Assembly: GCF_005233845.1 (NCBI RefSeq)
Contig: NZ_SZQL01000006.1
Span: 186,001 to 250,000, forward strand
Reading direction: 5' to 3'
Source of the DNA: Ilyomonas limi
GTDB taxonomy: Bacteria; Bacteroidota; Bacteroidia; Chitinophagales; Chitinophagaceae
DNA: 64,000 nucleotides
Below, piece by piece: positions 28,391 through 37,337 of this stretch (its first letter is position 1; each line of letters starts with the position of its first letter). The notes below the pieces were generated by a model, which was not told the DNA's origin, made no database searches, and saw nothing but the letters and a program-made list of their open reading frames with translations. The translations under genes were made by a program, and so were the position numbers.

Positions 28391-28751
28391 GCTACAAACC
28401 CGCGCTATCGTGGCGCTTTAAAGTGCCAAGGAAAGTCCGGACAGCACAGGGCAACCCACCGGTGAACAGCCGGCTGTCTTGCTCAAGGCGAGATAAGAGA
28501 TAGTGCCACAGAAAATAACTGTGGTCCCTCCTTAAGCGGGACCATGAGGGTGAAAATGTGAGGTAAGAGCTCACAGCTTTGTACAGTAATGTGCAAAGCG
28601 GGCAAACCTTGGGTGCTGTAATGCCATGTAAAGGCTCGCCAGCAGGGCGGCCCGCCCGATGAGCCAGGGTAGGCAGCTACATCGCGGCAGTAATGCCGGG
28701 AGCAGATAAATGATAGTGTAAAAACAGAATCCGGCTTACGAGGTTTGTAGC
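28391..28751 (+). ncRNA. rnpB: RNase P RNA (class A)
   Basis: The catalytic RNA of RNase P, which removes tRNA 5' leaders. The universal 5' core AGGAAAGTCCGGACAGCACAG is at 28429-28449 (read here in two parts because of length limits: AGGAAAGTCCGG then ACAGCACAG), and the 3' core ACAGAATCCGGCTTAC is near 28724. The ends pair perfectly as helix P1: GCTACAAACC (28391-28400) with GGTTTGTAGC (28742-28751). A run of seven T residues follows at 28752-28758, acting with P1 as the terminator. Length is about 361 bases. Confidence 0.95.
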
Positions 28752-28758
28752 TTTTTTT

Positions 28759-29072
28759 TGTTGGTGTAGAAAATAAAACCCGCTTTACTGTTTTACGTAT
28801 TCCAGCGGTGCTGCCATCATCCCATCTGATGTTTTTTATAGTTAATGCTTCTTCTTTTTAAAGCTACGCTTCACATTCAATATCTTTTCCGGCTTTCATT
28901 AAACCTCGCTTTCCTATTTACTATTTATACATTATACATAAAAAATTTCTATTTCTTATCCTTCCTGTTTTATAAACCCGCAATTTTAAGATTCTGTTTA
29001 ACGGGTGTTAGTTTATGGGTACAGTTTTTTCTATACATGGATATTCCTATAACAATTTAAAACATAAATTTT
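28759..29072. other. Intergenic region between rnpB and the BON-domain gene
   Basis: About 310 AT-rich bases. A 71-codon hydrophobic frame (28845-29060) is present but has no family resemblance and looks like chance in T-rich DNA. No hairpin or clear promoter was found. Confidence 0.35.
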
Positions 29073-30164
29073 ATGGAACAGAACACTCGTAACAGACGTT
29101 CTTTCTCTAACGAAGGAAATTATGATCAGAACCGAAACCGCTACAATCAAAGCGGCTATGGCAACAACAGAAATTTCAACTCCGATTATGGCGATAATTG
29201 GAATAGCAGCAGAAATTACGGCAATAGCGGCCGCAGCAATTACGGACAGGATTATGGCGACTATGACAGAAACCGTATGAACCAGGACAGAGATTTCGAC
29301 CGCTGGAACGATGATAATAATTCGTTTTATGGCAATAGGGGCAACAATTACGGCAAATCGGGCAGCTACAGCGATTGGGACTTTCAAAACGGTAGAAACG
29401 GAAGCCGCGATTTTGACAACTTCAGCAATGATTACAACAACCGCAACACCGGCGGAAACTACGGACAAATGTATGGCAGCGGCTTCGATTATGACCATGG
29501 CTATGGCGAAGGCACACATAATTTCAGACAAGGTAATTATGATAACCGCTATGGCTCGCAGGATTATGGCCGCTATAACCGATCGCAAGACTATGGCCAC
29601 AACCGCAATTGGGACAACGATAATCGCAGCAACTGGAATGATAGAAATGACCGTAACTGGTGGGATAAAACAAAAGATGAAGTAGCATCGTGGTTTGGTG
29701 ACGATGATGCCGAACGCCGCCGCAGGATGGATGAAAGAAGGGAAAATAATTATCGCGGAAAAGGTCCAAAAAATTACACCCGCTCCTCAGACAGAATAAA
29801 GGAAGATGTAAACGACCGCCTGAGCGACGCGTGGGATATTGATGCCTCAGATATTGACGTAAGCGTGGATGGAAATGAAGTAACACTTAGCGGTACAGTA
29901 CCTTCCAAACAGCAAAAACGCCGTGCCGAAGACATTGCCGAATCAGTAAGTGGTGTACACAACGTACAAAATAATCTGCGCGTAAAACAGCAAGAGTTCA
30001 ATCAGCGCAACGATTGGAACCCCAGTGGTTCATCCACAAGCGGAAGTTCATATTCCGGTACTAATACGGGCACAACTACCGGCAGTTCTTCCACTACGGG
30101 AACTACAGGTACAACCAGCAGCCCATCCAACCAGGTAAAAATAGAAAAATCAAGTGCCAGCTAA
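29073..30164 (+). CDS. BON-domain protein with Asn/Gly/Tyr/Arg/Asp-rich low-complexity N-terminus
   Basis: A 363-residue protein in three parts. Residues 1-215 are a low-complexity region built from Asn, Gly, Tyr, Arg, Asp and Ser (for example NYGNSGRSNYGQDYGDYDRN), resembling SWFGD-type stress proteins and prion-like segments. A short basic stretch (DDAERRRRMDERREN) leads into one BON domain at about 245-305 (DRIKEDVNDRLSDAWDIDASDIDVSVDGNEVTLSGTVPS), a phospholipid- or ligand-binding fold. A Ser/Thr/Gly-rich tail ends it. There is no signal peptide. Family members are often induced under envelope or osmotic stress; that is only an analogy here. Confidence 0.85.
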   Translation: MEQNTRNRRSFSNEGNYDQNRNRYNQSGYGNNRNFNSDYGDNWNSSRNYGNSGRSNYGQDYGDYDRNRMNQDRDFDRWNDDNNSFYGNRGNNYGKSGSYSDWDFQNGRNGSRDFDNFSNDYNNRNTGGNYGQMYGSGFDYDHGYGEGTHNFRQGNYDNRYGSQDYGRYNRSQDYGHNRNWDNDNRSNWNDRNDRNWWDKTKDEVASWFGDDDAERRRRMDERRENNYRGKGPKNYTRSSDRIKEDVNDRLSDAWDIDASDIDVSVDGNEVTLSGTVPSKQQKRRAEDIAESVSGVHNVQNNLRVKQQEFNQRNDWNPSGSSTSGSSYSGTNTGTTTGSSSTTGTTGTTSSPSNQVKIEKSSAS

Positions 30165-30181
30165 ATTTGCATTGGAGCTTT

Positions 30182-30228
30182 AAACAAAAAGGTCACGACT
30201 TAGCCAATAAGTTGTGACCTTTTTGTTT
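30182..30228. terminator. Strong bidirectional hairpin terminator after the BON gene
   Basis: Inverted repeat of 21 bp with one G-T wobble (30182-30202 and 30208-30228), core AAAAAGGTCAC / GTGACCTTTTT, loop GCCAA. The A and T runs on either side let it work on both strands. Confidence 0.88.
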
Positions 30229-30421
30229 GAATGGAGGTTCATGAAATTAGTGAAATAAAGGGGATTATCGAGAATAAAATAATTGTATAAATTTTAAAAA
30301 ACCTGCGCGTCCCGGTGCCTTCAGTTTAATGATCCTACCCATTCAAAAGCTCCTTCTGTTTCCCGCTTCATCATCATCAAACTTTATCAAAACCGCACAA
30401 CTCCCGCACCGGCATCGCTCT

Positions 30422-30429
30422 TATCTTTG
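30422..30429 (+). promoter_or_regulatory. Candidate -7 element TATCTTTG of the thiolase gene
   Basis: Exact TAnnTTTG, 23 bp before the ATG, the same spacing as for pheT. No matching TTTG upstream. Confidence 0.45.
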
Positions 30430-30452
30430 CGGTCTTAAACATTGCATTTGCC

Positions 30453-31634
30453 ATGAATAAAGAAGTTTGTATTGTATCGGCAGTTCGCACGCCTATTGGC
30501 AGTTTTGGCGGCAGTCTTAAAGATTTTTCAGCTACGCAGTTAGGTGCTGTTGCCATTAAAGCAGCCATAGAAAAAGCAGGCATTCAGCCACAGCAGGTTC
30601 AGGAGGTGATAATGGGCTGTGTGCTGCAGGCAAATTTGGGCCAAGCGCCGGCACGCCAGGCCTCTATGCAGGCGGGCTTGCCCGAAAACGTAATTGCTAC
30701 TACTGTAAATAAAGTGTGTGCCAGTGGCATGAAAGCAGTTGCCATTGCAGCGCAAAGCATTGCGCTGGGTGATGCAGATATAATTGTTGCCGGCGGTATG
30801 GAAAGTATGAGCAACGTGCCGTATTATAACCCTTCGCAACGCTGGGGCAACAAATACGGCAACGTGCAACTAATTGATGGTTTGGCAAAAGATGGTTTGA
30901 CCGATGTATATAATAATTATGCAATGGGCAATGCCGCCGAACTATGTGCGCAGGAGTGTAATATCAGTCGCGGTGAACAGGATGCTTTTGCAATTGAAAG
31001 TTATAAAAGAAGTCAGCAAGCATGGGAAAATGGTGCTTTTCTGGATGAAATAGTACCACTTACTGTTCCTCAGCGGAAAGGAGAACCGTTGGTAATTGCA
31101 AAAGATGAAGAGCCTTATAACGTAAAGTTTAATAAAATACCCGAATTAAAACCGGCCTTTGTAAAAGAAGGCACTGTAACTGCTGCTAATGCCAGCACTA
31201 TGAATGATGGTGCAGCTGCGCTGGTACTGATGAGCAGGAATAAGGCAAACGAATTAGGCCTACAACCATTAGCTATTATTCGCAGCTATGCCGATGCAGA
31301 GCAGGCGCCGGAATGGTTTACCACTTCGCCTTCGCTTGCAATGCCCAAAGCAGTAAGTAAAGCCGGGCTGAGAATGAGCGATGTTGATTTTTTTGAATTG
31401 AACGAAGCTTTCTCGGTAGTAGGTATCGCCAATATTCAAAAAATGAATCTTGATCCCCAAAAAGTGAATGTGCATGGCGGAGCCGTATCCTTAGGTCATC
31501 CGTTAGGCTGCAGCGGAGCGCGCATTTTGGTTACTCTTATTAATGTTTTGAAACAAAATAATGCTAAGCTGGGTGCTGCAGGTATTTGTAATGGTGGTGG
31601 TGGCGCCAGTGCCATGGTGATAGAGGTGATGTAG
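30453..31634 (+). CDS. Acetyl-CoA C-acyltransferase (thiolase family)
   Basis: A 393-residue thiolase. The acyl-accepting cysteine is Cys89 ([12 protein letters not shown]), the catalytic histidine is His349 ([13 protein letters not shown]) and the second cysteine is Cys379 ([13 protein letters not shown]). The length and the NEAFSVV motif fit the biosynthetic/degradative acetyl-CoA acetyltransferase group (AtoB/PhaA-like), which joins two acetyl-CoA into acetoacetyl-CoA or does the reverse. Chain-length preference cannot be read from sequence. It stands alone, with no beta-oxidation genes beside it. Confidence 0.93.
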   Translation: MNKEVCIVSAVRTPIGSFGGSLKDFSATQLGAVAIKAAIEKAGIQPQQVQEVIMGCVLQANLGQAPARQASMQAGLPENVIATTVNKVCASGMKAVAIAAQSIALGDADIIVAGGMESMSNVPYYNPSQRWGNKYGNVQLIDGLAKDGLTDVYNNYAMGNAAELCAQECNISRGEQDAFAIESYKRSQQAWENGAFLDEIVPLTVPQRKGEPLVIAKDEEPYNVKFNKIPELKPAFVKEGTVTAANASTMNDGAAALVLMSRNKANELGLQPLAIIRSYADAEQAPEWFTTSPSLAMPKAVSKAGLRMSDVDFFELNEAFSVVGIANIQKMNLDPQKVNVHGGAVSLGHPLGCSGARILVTLINVLKQNNAKLGAAGICNGGGGASAMVIEVM

Positions 31635-31635
31635 T

Positions 31636-31795
31636 TATTGTGAACGGTGAATTTGCGAGTGGTGATTGAAGTAAACCCGGAAAATTACGTAAGTTCCAAT
31701 TTTTACTCCCCTTTCGTATTCACAATCAGCAGCTCTCCGGTCACTATTCACAGCTCACCACACACTACATCATTGACAATTAACAGCTAACAATA
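31636..31795. repeat. Dispersed TTGTGAATGG/ATTCAC-type repeats
   Basis: Between the thiolase gene and lepB lie several degenerate copies of units such as TTGTGAACGGTGAATTTG, CGTATTCACAATCAG, CACTATTCACAGCTCACC and CATTGACAATTAACAGC, in both orientations. The same type occurs at 24998-25115 and 39563-39590. Confidence 0.55.
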
Positions 31796-31829
31796 AACAA
31801 TCTCTTAAGAAAACTTTGTATGCTTTCGT

Positions 31830-31859
31830 TTTGACAGGTAATTTATAATGGTACATTTG
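31830..31859 (+). promoter_or_regulatory. Promoter of lepB-cdd: TTTG-N18-TACATTTG
   Basis: -33 TTTG at 31830-31833 and -7 TACATTTG at 31852-31859, spaced by 18 bases, ending 19 bp before the lepB ATG. A full match to the Bacteroidota sigma-ABfr consensus. Confidence 0.68.
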
Positions 31860-31878
31860 CTCACCTTAAGCTAAAATT

Positions 31879-33399
31879 ATGGGTTGGGTTCTCTTTATTA
31901 TTGGTACGTTAGGCTGGCACATTGGCATGTATGGCATGTTTAAGAAAGCAGGTATTACGCCATGGAAAGCGTTCATTCCATTTTACAACACCTGGTGTAT
32001 AGTAGAAAAATGTAAAATTCCAAAAGTGTGGTTCTGGCTACAGTTGATACCGATTGCCGGACAGTTTGTTACCATCTGGATTACCATCATTTTTGTAATG
32101 CACTTTGGTAAATTTACCGTTATTGACCATGCACTTACCGTTTTTCTGCCATTTATCTATTTTCCCTATTTAGGCTTTTCAAAAGAAAGATACAAAGGGC
32201 ACGAAATAATGAAGCTGTACAAAAAGCCAGCTTCGCGCGAATGGATTGATGCCGCCGTTTTTGCCATAGTTGCTGCTACCCTTATCCGCACCTTTATTTT
32301 TGAGGCATATGTGATCCCCACCGGCAGTATGGAGCGAACTTTACTGGTTAATGACTTTCTTTTTGTAAACAAAATGAGTTACGGACCCCGTATTCCGCAA
32401 ACGCCGCTGAGCTTTCCATTTGTGCACAATACCATGCCTTTCTCGCAAACCACACCTTCTTACCTTACCTGGATCCAATTGCCTTACAAACGGCTGCCGG
32501 GCTTTACCGAAGTAAAGCGTTATGATGTGGTAGTGTTTAATTTTCCTGCCGGTGACACTATTATCAACGAACCTGGCTATATGAGCGAGAACCCGTATTA
32601 CGATGTGCTGCGCAAAAACTACGGTGGCAACCGCGACCGGCTTCGTTCGGAACATGACATTATTGTACACCCGATGGATAAAACCGACAACTATATAAAA
32701 AGGTGTGTAGGTGTGTCCGGCGATATTTTGCAGGTAAAAAATGGTGAATTATATATAAATAATAAGAAGGCCTACCATCCGCCTACCGCTATGATAGATT
32801 ATAAAGTCATTACCGACGGTACGCCCCTGTCGCTGGATTTCCTGCAAAATGAATTGAACTATCAGTTTACAGAAGAGGAAACAGCTTACGATAAGGATGG
32901 AAATTATTACACAGCAAACGGCAACACCTATTTTTTGAATCTTACGCCTGAAGGCGCAGAAAAAGTGAGGCATCAGCCACATGTAAAAGAAGTAACGATG
33001 TACAATGAGGTGGAAGAAAACCCGGATGTTTTTCCGTATGATACTACCCTTTTTCACTGGAACAGAGATAATTATGGTCCTATTACTATTCCTGCAAAAG
33101 GCGCTACTATTACACTATCGCCGCAGAATATTGAACTGTACCGGAGAGTTATTAGTGTGTACGAACATAATACGTTAGTAGAAAACGGCAATTCTTATAC
33201 AATAAACGGCAAGCCTGCTACTACTTACACTTTCAAATATAATTATTACTGGATGATGGGTGATAACCGCCATCGCAGCCAGGACAGCCGCTATTGGGGC
33301 TTTGTACCGGAAACTAATATCGTAGGTAAAGCATCATTAATATGGTTTAGCTGGGATAAAGGTCCGCGTTGGAACCGCATTTTTAAGGTAATCCAATAA
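31879..33399 (+). CDS. lepB: Signal peptidase I
   Basis: A 506-residue membrane protease that removes signal peptides. N-terminal membrane segments include a Bacteroidota-type leader (residues 1-100, GWVLFIIGTLGWHIGMYG and two further helices) and a helix just before the catalytic box. The nucleophile is Ser150 (VIPTGSMERTLL), the general base Lys274 (DNYIKRCVGVSGD), and box E is YYWMMGDNRHRSQDSRYWGFVP. A large insertion of about 170 residues lies between the lysine box and box E. The cytidine deaminase gene starts 9 bp after its stop, so the two are one operon driven by the promoter at 31830-31859. Confidence 0.95.
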   Translation: MGWVLFIIGTLGWHIGMYGMFKKAGITPWKAFIPFYNTWCIVEKCKIPKVWFWLQLIPIAGQFVTIWITIIFVMHFGKFTVIDHALTVFLPFIYFPYLGFSKERYKGHEIMKLYKKPASREWIDAAVFAIVAATLIRTFIFEAYVIPTGSMERTLLVNDFLFVNKMSYGPRIPQTPLSFPFVHNTMPFSQTTPSYLTWIQLPYKRLPGFTEVKRYDVVVFNFPAGDTIINEPGYMSENPYYDVLRKNYGGNRDRLRSEHDIIVHPMDKTDNYIKRCVGVSGDILQVKNGELYINNKKAYHPPTAMIDYKVITDGTPLSLDFLQNELNYQFTEEETAYDKDGNYYTANGNTYFLNLTPEGAEKVRHQPHVKEVTMYNEVEENPDVFPYDTTLFHWNRDNYGPITIPAKGATITLSPQNIELYRRVISVYEHNTLVENGNSYTINGKPATTYTFKYNYYWMMGDNRHRSQDSRYWGFVPETNIVGKASLIWFSWDKGPRWNRIFKVIQ

Positions 33400-33408
33400 T
33401 GGAAGCTA

Positions 33409-33894
33409 ATGGTAATCAGAGATTTCGGTTTTCAATTTGAGGAGTATAGTTCGGCTGCTCAGCTTTCGGGGCAGGATAAATTGTTACTGCAAAAAGCGAG
33501 CGAGGCTACTAAAAGTGCATACGCCCCTTATTCCCAATTTTTAGTTGGTGCTGCTGCCCTGCTTGCTAATAATGAAATTGTAACTGGCAGTAACCAGGAA
33601 AATGCCAGCTTTCCGGCGGGTATTTGTGCCGAAAGAGCTTTGCTTGCATCTGCGGCGCAGCTCTTTCCTAATGTAGCTGTTAAAGTGATGGCAGTTACTT
33701 ACCATCATTTAAAAGGTAGCAGTGACACGCCGGTTACACCTTGCGGACTTTGCCGGCAGGTAATGACAGAATATGAATTAAGAATGGATATGCCCATGCG
33801 ATTGATACTGAGTGGCACTACCGGCCCTGTGTTTGTTATTCCTTCTATTGCCATGCTACTCCCCTTAGCTTTTCAGTTGGGAGTTACGGAGTAA
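33409..33894 (+). CDS. cdd: Cytidine deaminase
   Basis: A 161-residue homotetrameric-type enzyme converting cytidine or deoxycytidine to uridine in pyrimidine salvage. Zinc ligands and catalytic Glu are in PAGICAERALL (Cys73, Glu75) and PCGLCRQVM (Cys112, Cys115). YAPYSQFLVGAA is the typical N-terminal motif. It is the second gene of the lepB operon, 9 bp downstream. Confidence 0.95.
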   Translation: MVIRDFGFQFEEYSSAAQLSGQDKLLLQKASEATKSAYAPYSQFLVGAAALLANNEIVTGSNQENASFPAGICAERALLASAAQLFPNVAVKVMAVTYHHLKGSSDTPVTPCGLCRQVMTEYELRMDMPMRLILSGTTGPVFVIPSIAMLLPLAFQLGVTE

Positions 33895-33917
33895 AGTACT
33901 ACTTAACATAATTTTTA

Positions 33918-34940
33918 TTACCAAACATTTCTGGGGCACCAATCGCCCCAGTTATTGCCAATCAAAAATCCAATCAAAATTTCATGGCTTCCACCGGTCA
34001 CCGGCTTTAAGGCAGAAGTAGTTTGATCGTAAGCATAGCTAATATTAAAGGTATTATTGATATTTAAACCCAACATCGCTGCATAACCGTCTTTATACCG
34101 GTATGAGGCGCCTATCCATAGAAAATCCCTATACTGGCATTTCGCATTAAAATCGTAGCTAACCACTCCCGGTTGCAGGTATTTAATCATAATACCTGGC
34201 AAAAAATTGATGTCTTCTGTAAGTAAGAAACGATAGCCTGACGTAAAAAACAGGTGTGGAACTAACCTGCCTGATTGTTTTTTTACGGTATCATCATCAA
34301 AAGCAAAACTTGCCGGAACAATATTTTGCGCTGCTATGCCTGTAAAAAAGTGAGCCGAATACAACCACAATCCGGCATTAATATCTGGTTTCCAGGTATG
34401 CAAAGTGCCTGTCCCGGCAATAGCCGGGTCTATTCCAGTATTTTGACCAAAATACAACTTATTGGTATTCAGACTCATATTCTGAATGCCGGCTGAAATG
34501 CCACCGCTGATACTCATTTTTTGTGTTAACGGCAAATGATACGCATAAGCTGCTGTAAAGGAAAACCGGTTGAGTGGACCGGTTTTATCGTTTAAAATAG
34601 TTACACCAACTCCGGCGTGTGGATCTGTAGCAGTGTAATCATTCCAATATTGCTCTCCGCGTGGGTTCTCTCCGACTGGATGAAAACTGGTCGGGCTCTC
34701 CCGCTTTTCCGTGCTTTTATGTACTGGACCTTGTATAGTAATATATGTAGTAATGGGCGCTCCGTCAATGCCCATCCACTGGTGCCGGTGGCTCACTTTT
34801 ATATCAGTATAATTTTCAATACCCGCTACTGCCGGGTTGATAATATAAGTATTGAGAACATATTGGGTATAATAAGGTCGTTGTTGCGCGGAAGTAATGG
34901 TGCAATTGGCAAAAAGGGCAATTATAATAAGCAGTCGCAT
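33918..34940 (-). CDS. PorP/SprF family type IX secretion system membrane protein
   Basis: A 340-residue outer-membrane beta-barrel of the PorP/SprF family (TIGR03519). The signal peptide ends at SAQQ, followed by the family opening RPYYTQYVLNTYIINPAVAG, then SHRHQWMGIDGAPITTYITIQGP and GVGVTILNDKTGP. PorP/SprF proteins work with the T9SS and with surface adhesins in secretion or gliding; many genomes carry several copies. Here no sprB-like or gld gene lies beside it, so its partner is unknown. It is convergent with cdd, 23 bp apart. Confidence 0.92.
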   Translation of the reverse strand: MRLLIIIALFANCTITSAQQRPYYTQYVLNTYIINPAVAGIENYTDIKVSHRHQWMGIDGAPITTYITIQGPVHKSTEKRESPTSFHPVGENPRGEQYWNDYTATDPHAGVGVTILNDKTGPLNRFSFTAAYAYHLPLTQKMSISGGISAGIQNMSLNTNKLYFGQNTGIDPAIAGTGTLHTWKPDINAGLWLYSAHFFTGIAAQNIVPASFAFDDDTVKKQSGRLVPHLFFTSGYRFLLTEDINFLPGIMIKYLQPGVVSYDFNAKCQYRDFLWIGASYRYKDGYAAMLGLNINNTFNISYAYDQTTSALKPVTGGSHEILIGFLIGNNWGDWCPRNVW

Positions 34941-36292
34941 GAATACAAATTAATATTTTATCCTTAATAGCAGGCGCTATTTGTTTTTTCGGACACATAC
35001 TTGTAAAATAATCTTTAATAATTGTCTTCTTATCTATTTTATACAATTGGATATTTAAATTAATTGATGATCAATCATTTAATATAATTTAAAGTTTACT
35101 AAAGTATTTAAGTTCATTTAATAAGTATTAAGGTTGTTTTAAATGTTTAAGTATGCTTTAAAAATTAATGTGAATGATATAATTAGTTGTAAATAAGCAT
35201 TATATTATAAGATATGGAACTAATGAAGTTAGTATAAAATTATATCCAACTTAGCATATAATAGCTAATTAAATTAGTTATGTATATTATATGAATTTCT
35301 TGCCTCTAACAGGTTTTAAGTGGATATAAATGATGAAGTATAACTTATATTGATTTGGAAGTGAACACAGGCTGAAACTACCGGTATTCTAAACATGCCT
35401 TTTATAGTTGTAAGCAGGGCAACAAGTTTTCTTACTGGCAAAGCGAAGCAGCTTATGCTAAATCTTAAATCAATATGGATGGCTTAATTGGATTTTACTA
35501 CTATGCCCAGGTTGTTTTGTTTTATTTGTAAGGACATAATGCAGACTTGTGCTTCAGCAGGCTTAGGACACTTGTAGATTGAACCTCATAACACAGGGGA
35601 AGGTGCAAAGATTAAATTGATGTCAGAAGCTTTCATTGAACGCTAATTTAATCGAGCTGCAGTTAAAAAACAGCTTTGCTGCTTATAAGGAGATGCTAGA
35701 AAAAAGAATATCACTGTTAAGTAAACTGAAATAGGCTTTATTAACCCAAAACTTCAGCTTAATGTATCAAAGAAATGGAACATACGAAACAGCAAAATAT
35801 CACCCTTTTGGGATTAAAGATGTGCTAATTGGTAAAGCGATGTAATAATTTCATCTGTTTTGTAGATTAGGGCGCCTGAAGCGGTAACAGGATTAACAAA
35901 TTGATATGGAACTGAAATTACAGGCTTTTTTTCTATATATCCCTATCAACAAATTTTTATTTCTTCCCTTACTGTAGTGAAGTATTATATCATTCAGCAA
36001 AAGAATTGACTAATGATAAACAATATATTTTTAATAAAGTTGAAATAAAACGTTTGCGGCAGCGCCTGATGGAAATGAACGCTCTATTCTTGCAGAGTTA
36101 AATATTTTGCAGGAGACGGATGTATATGTCTATGCTTACAAAGACCATTTGCTGTCAAGAACTCCTTCTAAAATGCTTCACTCAAATCTGCATTGGTTTC
36201 TCCGCTCTTCCCCCATAAAAGCTGATAGCTACAAACATCTTAACATAAGAAAAATTATTCAATATAAATAGCAAGTGGAAACCGAGAAACAG
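34941..36292. other. 1.35-kb AT-rich region without a supported gene
   Basis: The first 350 bases are extremely AT-rich (mostly TTTAA/AATTAA steps); the rest is more balanced but every frame is broken. Short open stretches look like worn coding sequence: one around 35640-35750 reads LIELQLKNSFAAYKEMLEKRIS, and one around 36050-36270 runs for more than 60 codons without an ATG and includes LNILQETDVYVYAYKDHLL. Neither matches a family I know. It may be the remains of lost genes. No tRNA, repeat array or terminator was seen. Confidence 0.5.
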
Positions 36293-36784
36293 TTACTGTA
36301 GTTTACCCTGGAGATACTTATCCAATTCATCCGGCTCGGCATTGATGGCTATGATATTTTGATTGCCGTCAAGCAAATAGGTGTTGGGGATAAAACTTAC
36401 GCCCCAGTTATTAGCAGTATTGCCTTGCTGGTCTATCACGTGCAGCCATTTAGTGCCATCCTCAAATAAAGCGCGTTTCCAGGCATTCGCGTTTTCGTCC
36501 AGCGAAATACTGTAAATTTCCAATCCTTTAGCATGGTACTTACTATACAACTTTTTCAATCCCGGCATGGCGCGGCGGCAAGGACCGCACCAACTTGCCC
36601 AAAAGTCAATCAGCACATATCTGTTACTTTTAAGAGACGAAGAAAGTGCCACGCTATCGCCTTTGGTATTTGGCAAAAGAATTTCTGGAGCCTTCTGCCC
36701 TTCGTGCATAGACTGTGCAAATGAACTATTGCAAATGGCTGTAAACAGCAGTACAACAATAAAGATGCGGAATAACCTAACCAT
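36293..36784 (-). CDS. TlpA-like thioredoxin-fold protein, exported
   Basis: A 163-residue periplasmic protein with signal peptide (MVRLFRIFIVVLLFTAICNSSFAQS). The redoxin core shows APEILLPNTKGDSVALSS, the active site WASWCGPCRRAMP (Cys66, Cys69) and the cis-proline loop FIPNTYLLD. Such proteins reduce disulfides outside the cytoplasm. It follows the HMA-domain gene on the same strand (88-bp gap with a terminator hairpin between). Confidence 0.92.
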   Translation of the reverse strand: MVRLFRIFIVVLLFTAICNSSFAQSMHEGQKAPEILLPNTKGDSVALSSSLKSNRYVLIDFWASWCGPCRRAMPGLKKLYSKYHAKGLEIYSISLDENANAWKRALFEDGTKWLHVIDQQGNTANNWGVSFIPNTYLLDGNQNIIAINAEPDELDKYLQGKLQ

Positions 36785-36805
36785 GAGTTTGTTTGAAAAT
36801 TATCT

Positions 36806-36851
36806 TATAAAAGCTTCAACCTGCAAAAGGACAATCTGCTGCAGGTTGAAG
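36806..36851 (-). terminator. Hairpin terminator after the HMA gene (minus strand)
   Basis: Perfect 12-bp stem CTTCAACCTGCA / TGCAGGTTGAAG (36814-36825 and 36840-36851) with a 14-base loop; on the minus strand it is followed by GCTTTTATAAG. It separates the HMA gene from the thioredoxin-like gene, or acts as an attenuator between them. Confidence 0.65.
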
Positions 36852-36871
36852 ATACAATATTTACTACTTTA

Positions 36872-37213
36872 TTATTGCACTGGAGTCATTTTGGTACGGT
36901 CGTATTGGCAACATTCTTCCAGATTTTTGTAAGCCGCATCCGGTGCCTTTACATCGCGCGTGTCGTGACCAACCGATGCAATTTTCTTCTCAATAGCCAG
37001 CAGACTCGTTTTTGCATCATCGTATTTTACAGCTAAAATCTGGGTTTCATCGCTCCAGTTTGCCGAGATAGCACCGGCATCCATAGCCGCTTTTTCAATA
37101 CGTTTTTTGCAACTGCCGCAATTGCCGTTTACTTTTACACTATCAGTATTTTCATTTGCAAACGCACTCAATCCAAAAACAGTCAACAAGGTAAACAGAA
37201 CAAGTCGTTTCAT
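36872..37213 (-). CDS. Heavy-metal-associated (HMA) domain protein, exported
   Basis: A 113-residue protein with a signal peptide (MKRLVLFTLLTVFGLSAFANE) and one HMA-like ferredoxin fold. The metal-binding site is VNGNCGSCKKRIEKAA (Cys32, Cys35), followed by the beta-strands ILAVKYD and the helix LLAIEKKIASVGHDT. A C-terminal EECCQYDR adds two more cysteines. It likely binds copper or a similar soft metal in the periplasm. A P-type ATPase is not nearby. Confidence 0.88.
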   Translation of the reverse strand: MKRLVLFTLLTVFGLSAFANENTDSVKVNGNCGSCKKRIEKAAMDAGAISANWSDETQILAVKYDDAKTSLLAIEKKIASVGHDTRDVKAPDAAYKNLEECCQYDRTKMTPVQ

Positions 37214-37337
37214 ATAAATCTTTGTATTTTGTAAATATTTCAGAATAAATAAACTAAAATCAATTAATTATAGCACTTTTCTTCTTACAAAAATACCCTA
37301 CGTACTACAAAAAGGTGAAAATGTAATTGTTAAATAA

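Noticed and set aside
28845-29060. 71-codon hydrophobic frame between rnpB and the BON gene
   Set aside because: T-rich DNA gives Phe/Leu-rich frames by chance; no start context or similarity supports it.
29031-29600. 189-codon minus-strand frame rich in Ala, Ile and Val
   Set aside because: It is the antisense shadow of the Asn/Gly/Tyr-rich repeats of the BON-domain gene; composition follows from complementing those codons.
32340-32700. Minus-strand frames across lepB
   Set aside because: All are shadows of the signal peptidase gene, which has every catalytic motif in its own frame.
35762-35842. Short ATG frame (about 26 codons) in the AT-rich void
   Set aside because: Too short, no promoter or coupling, no similarity.
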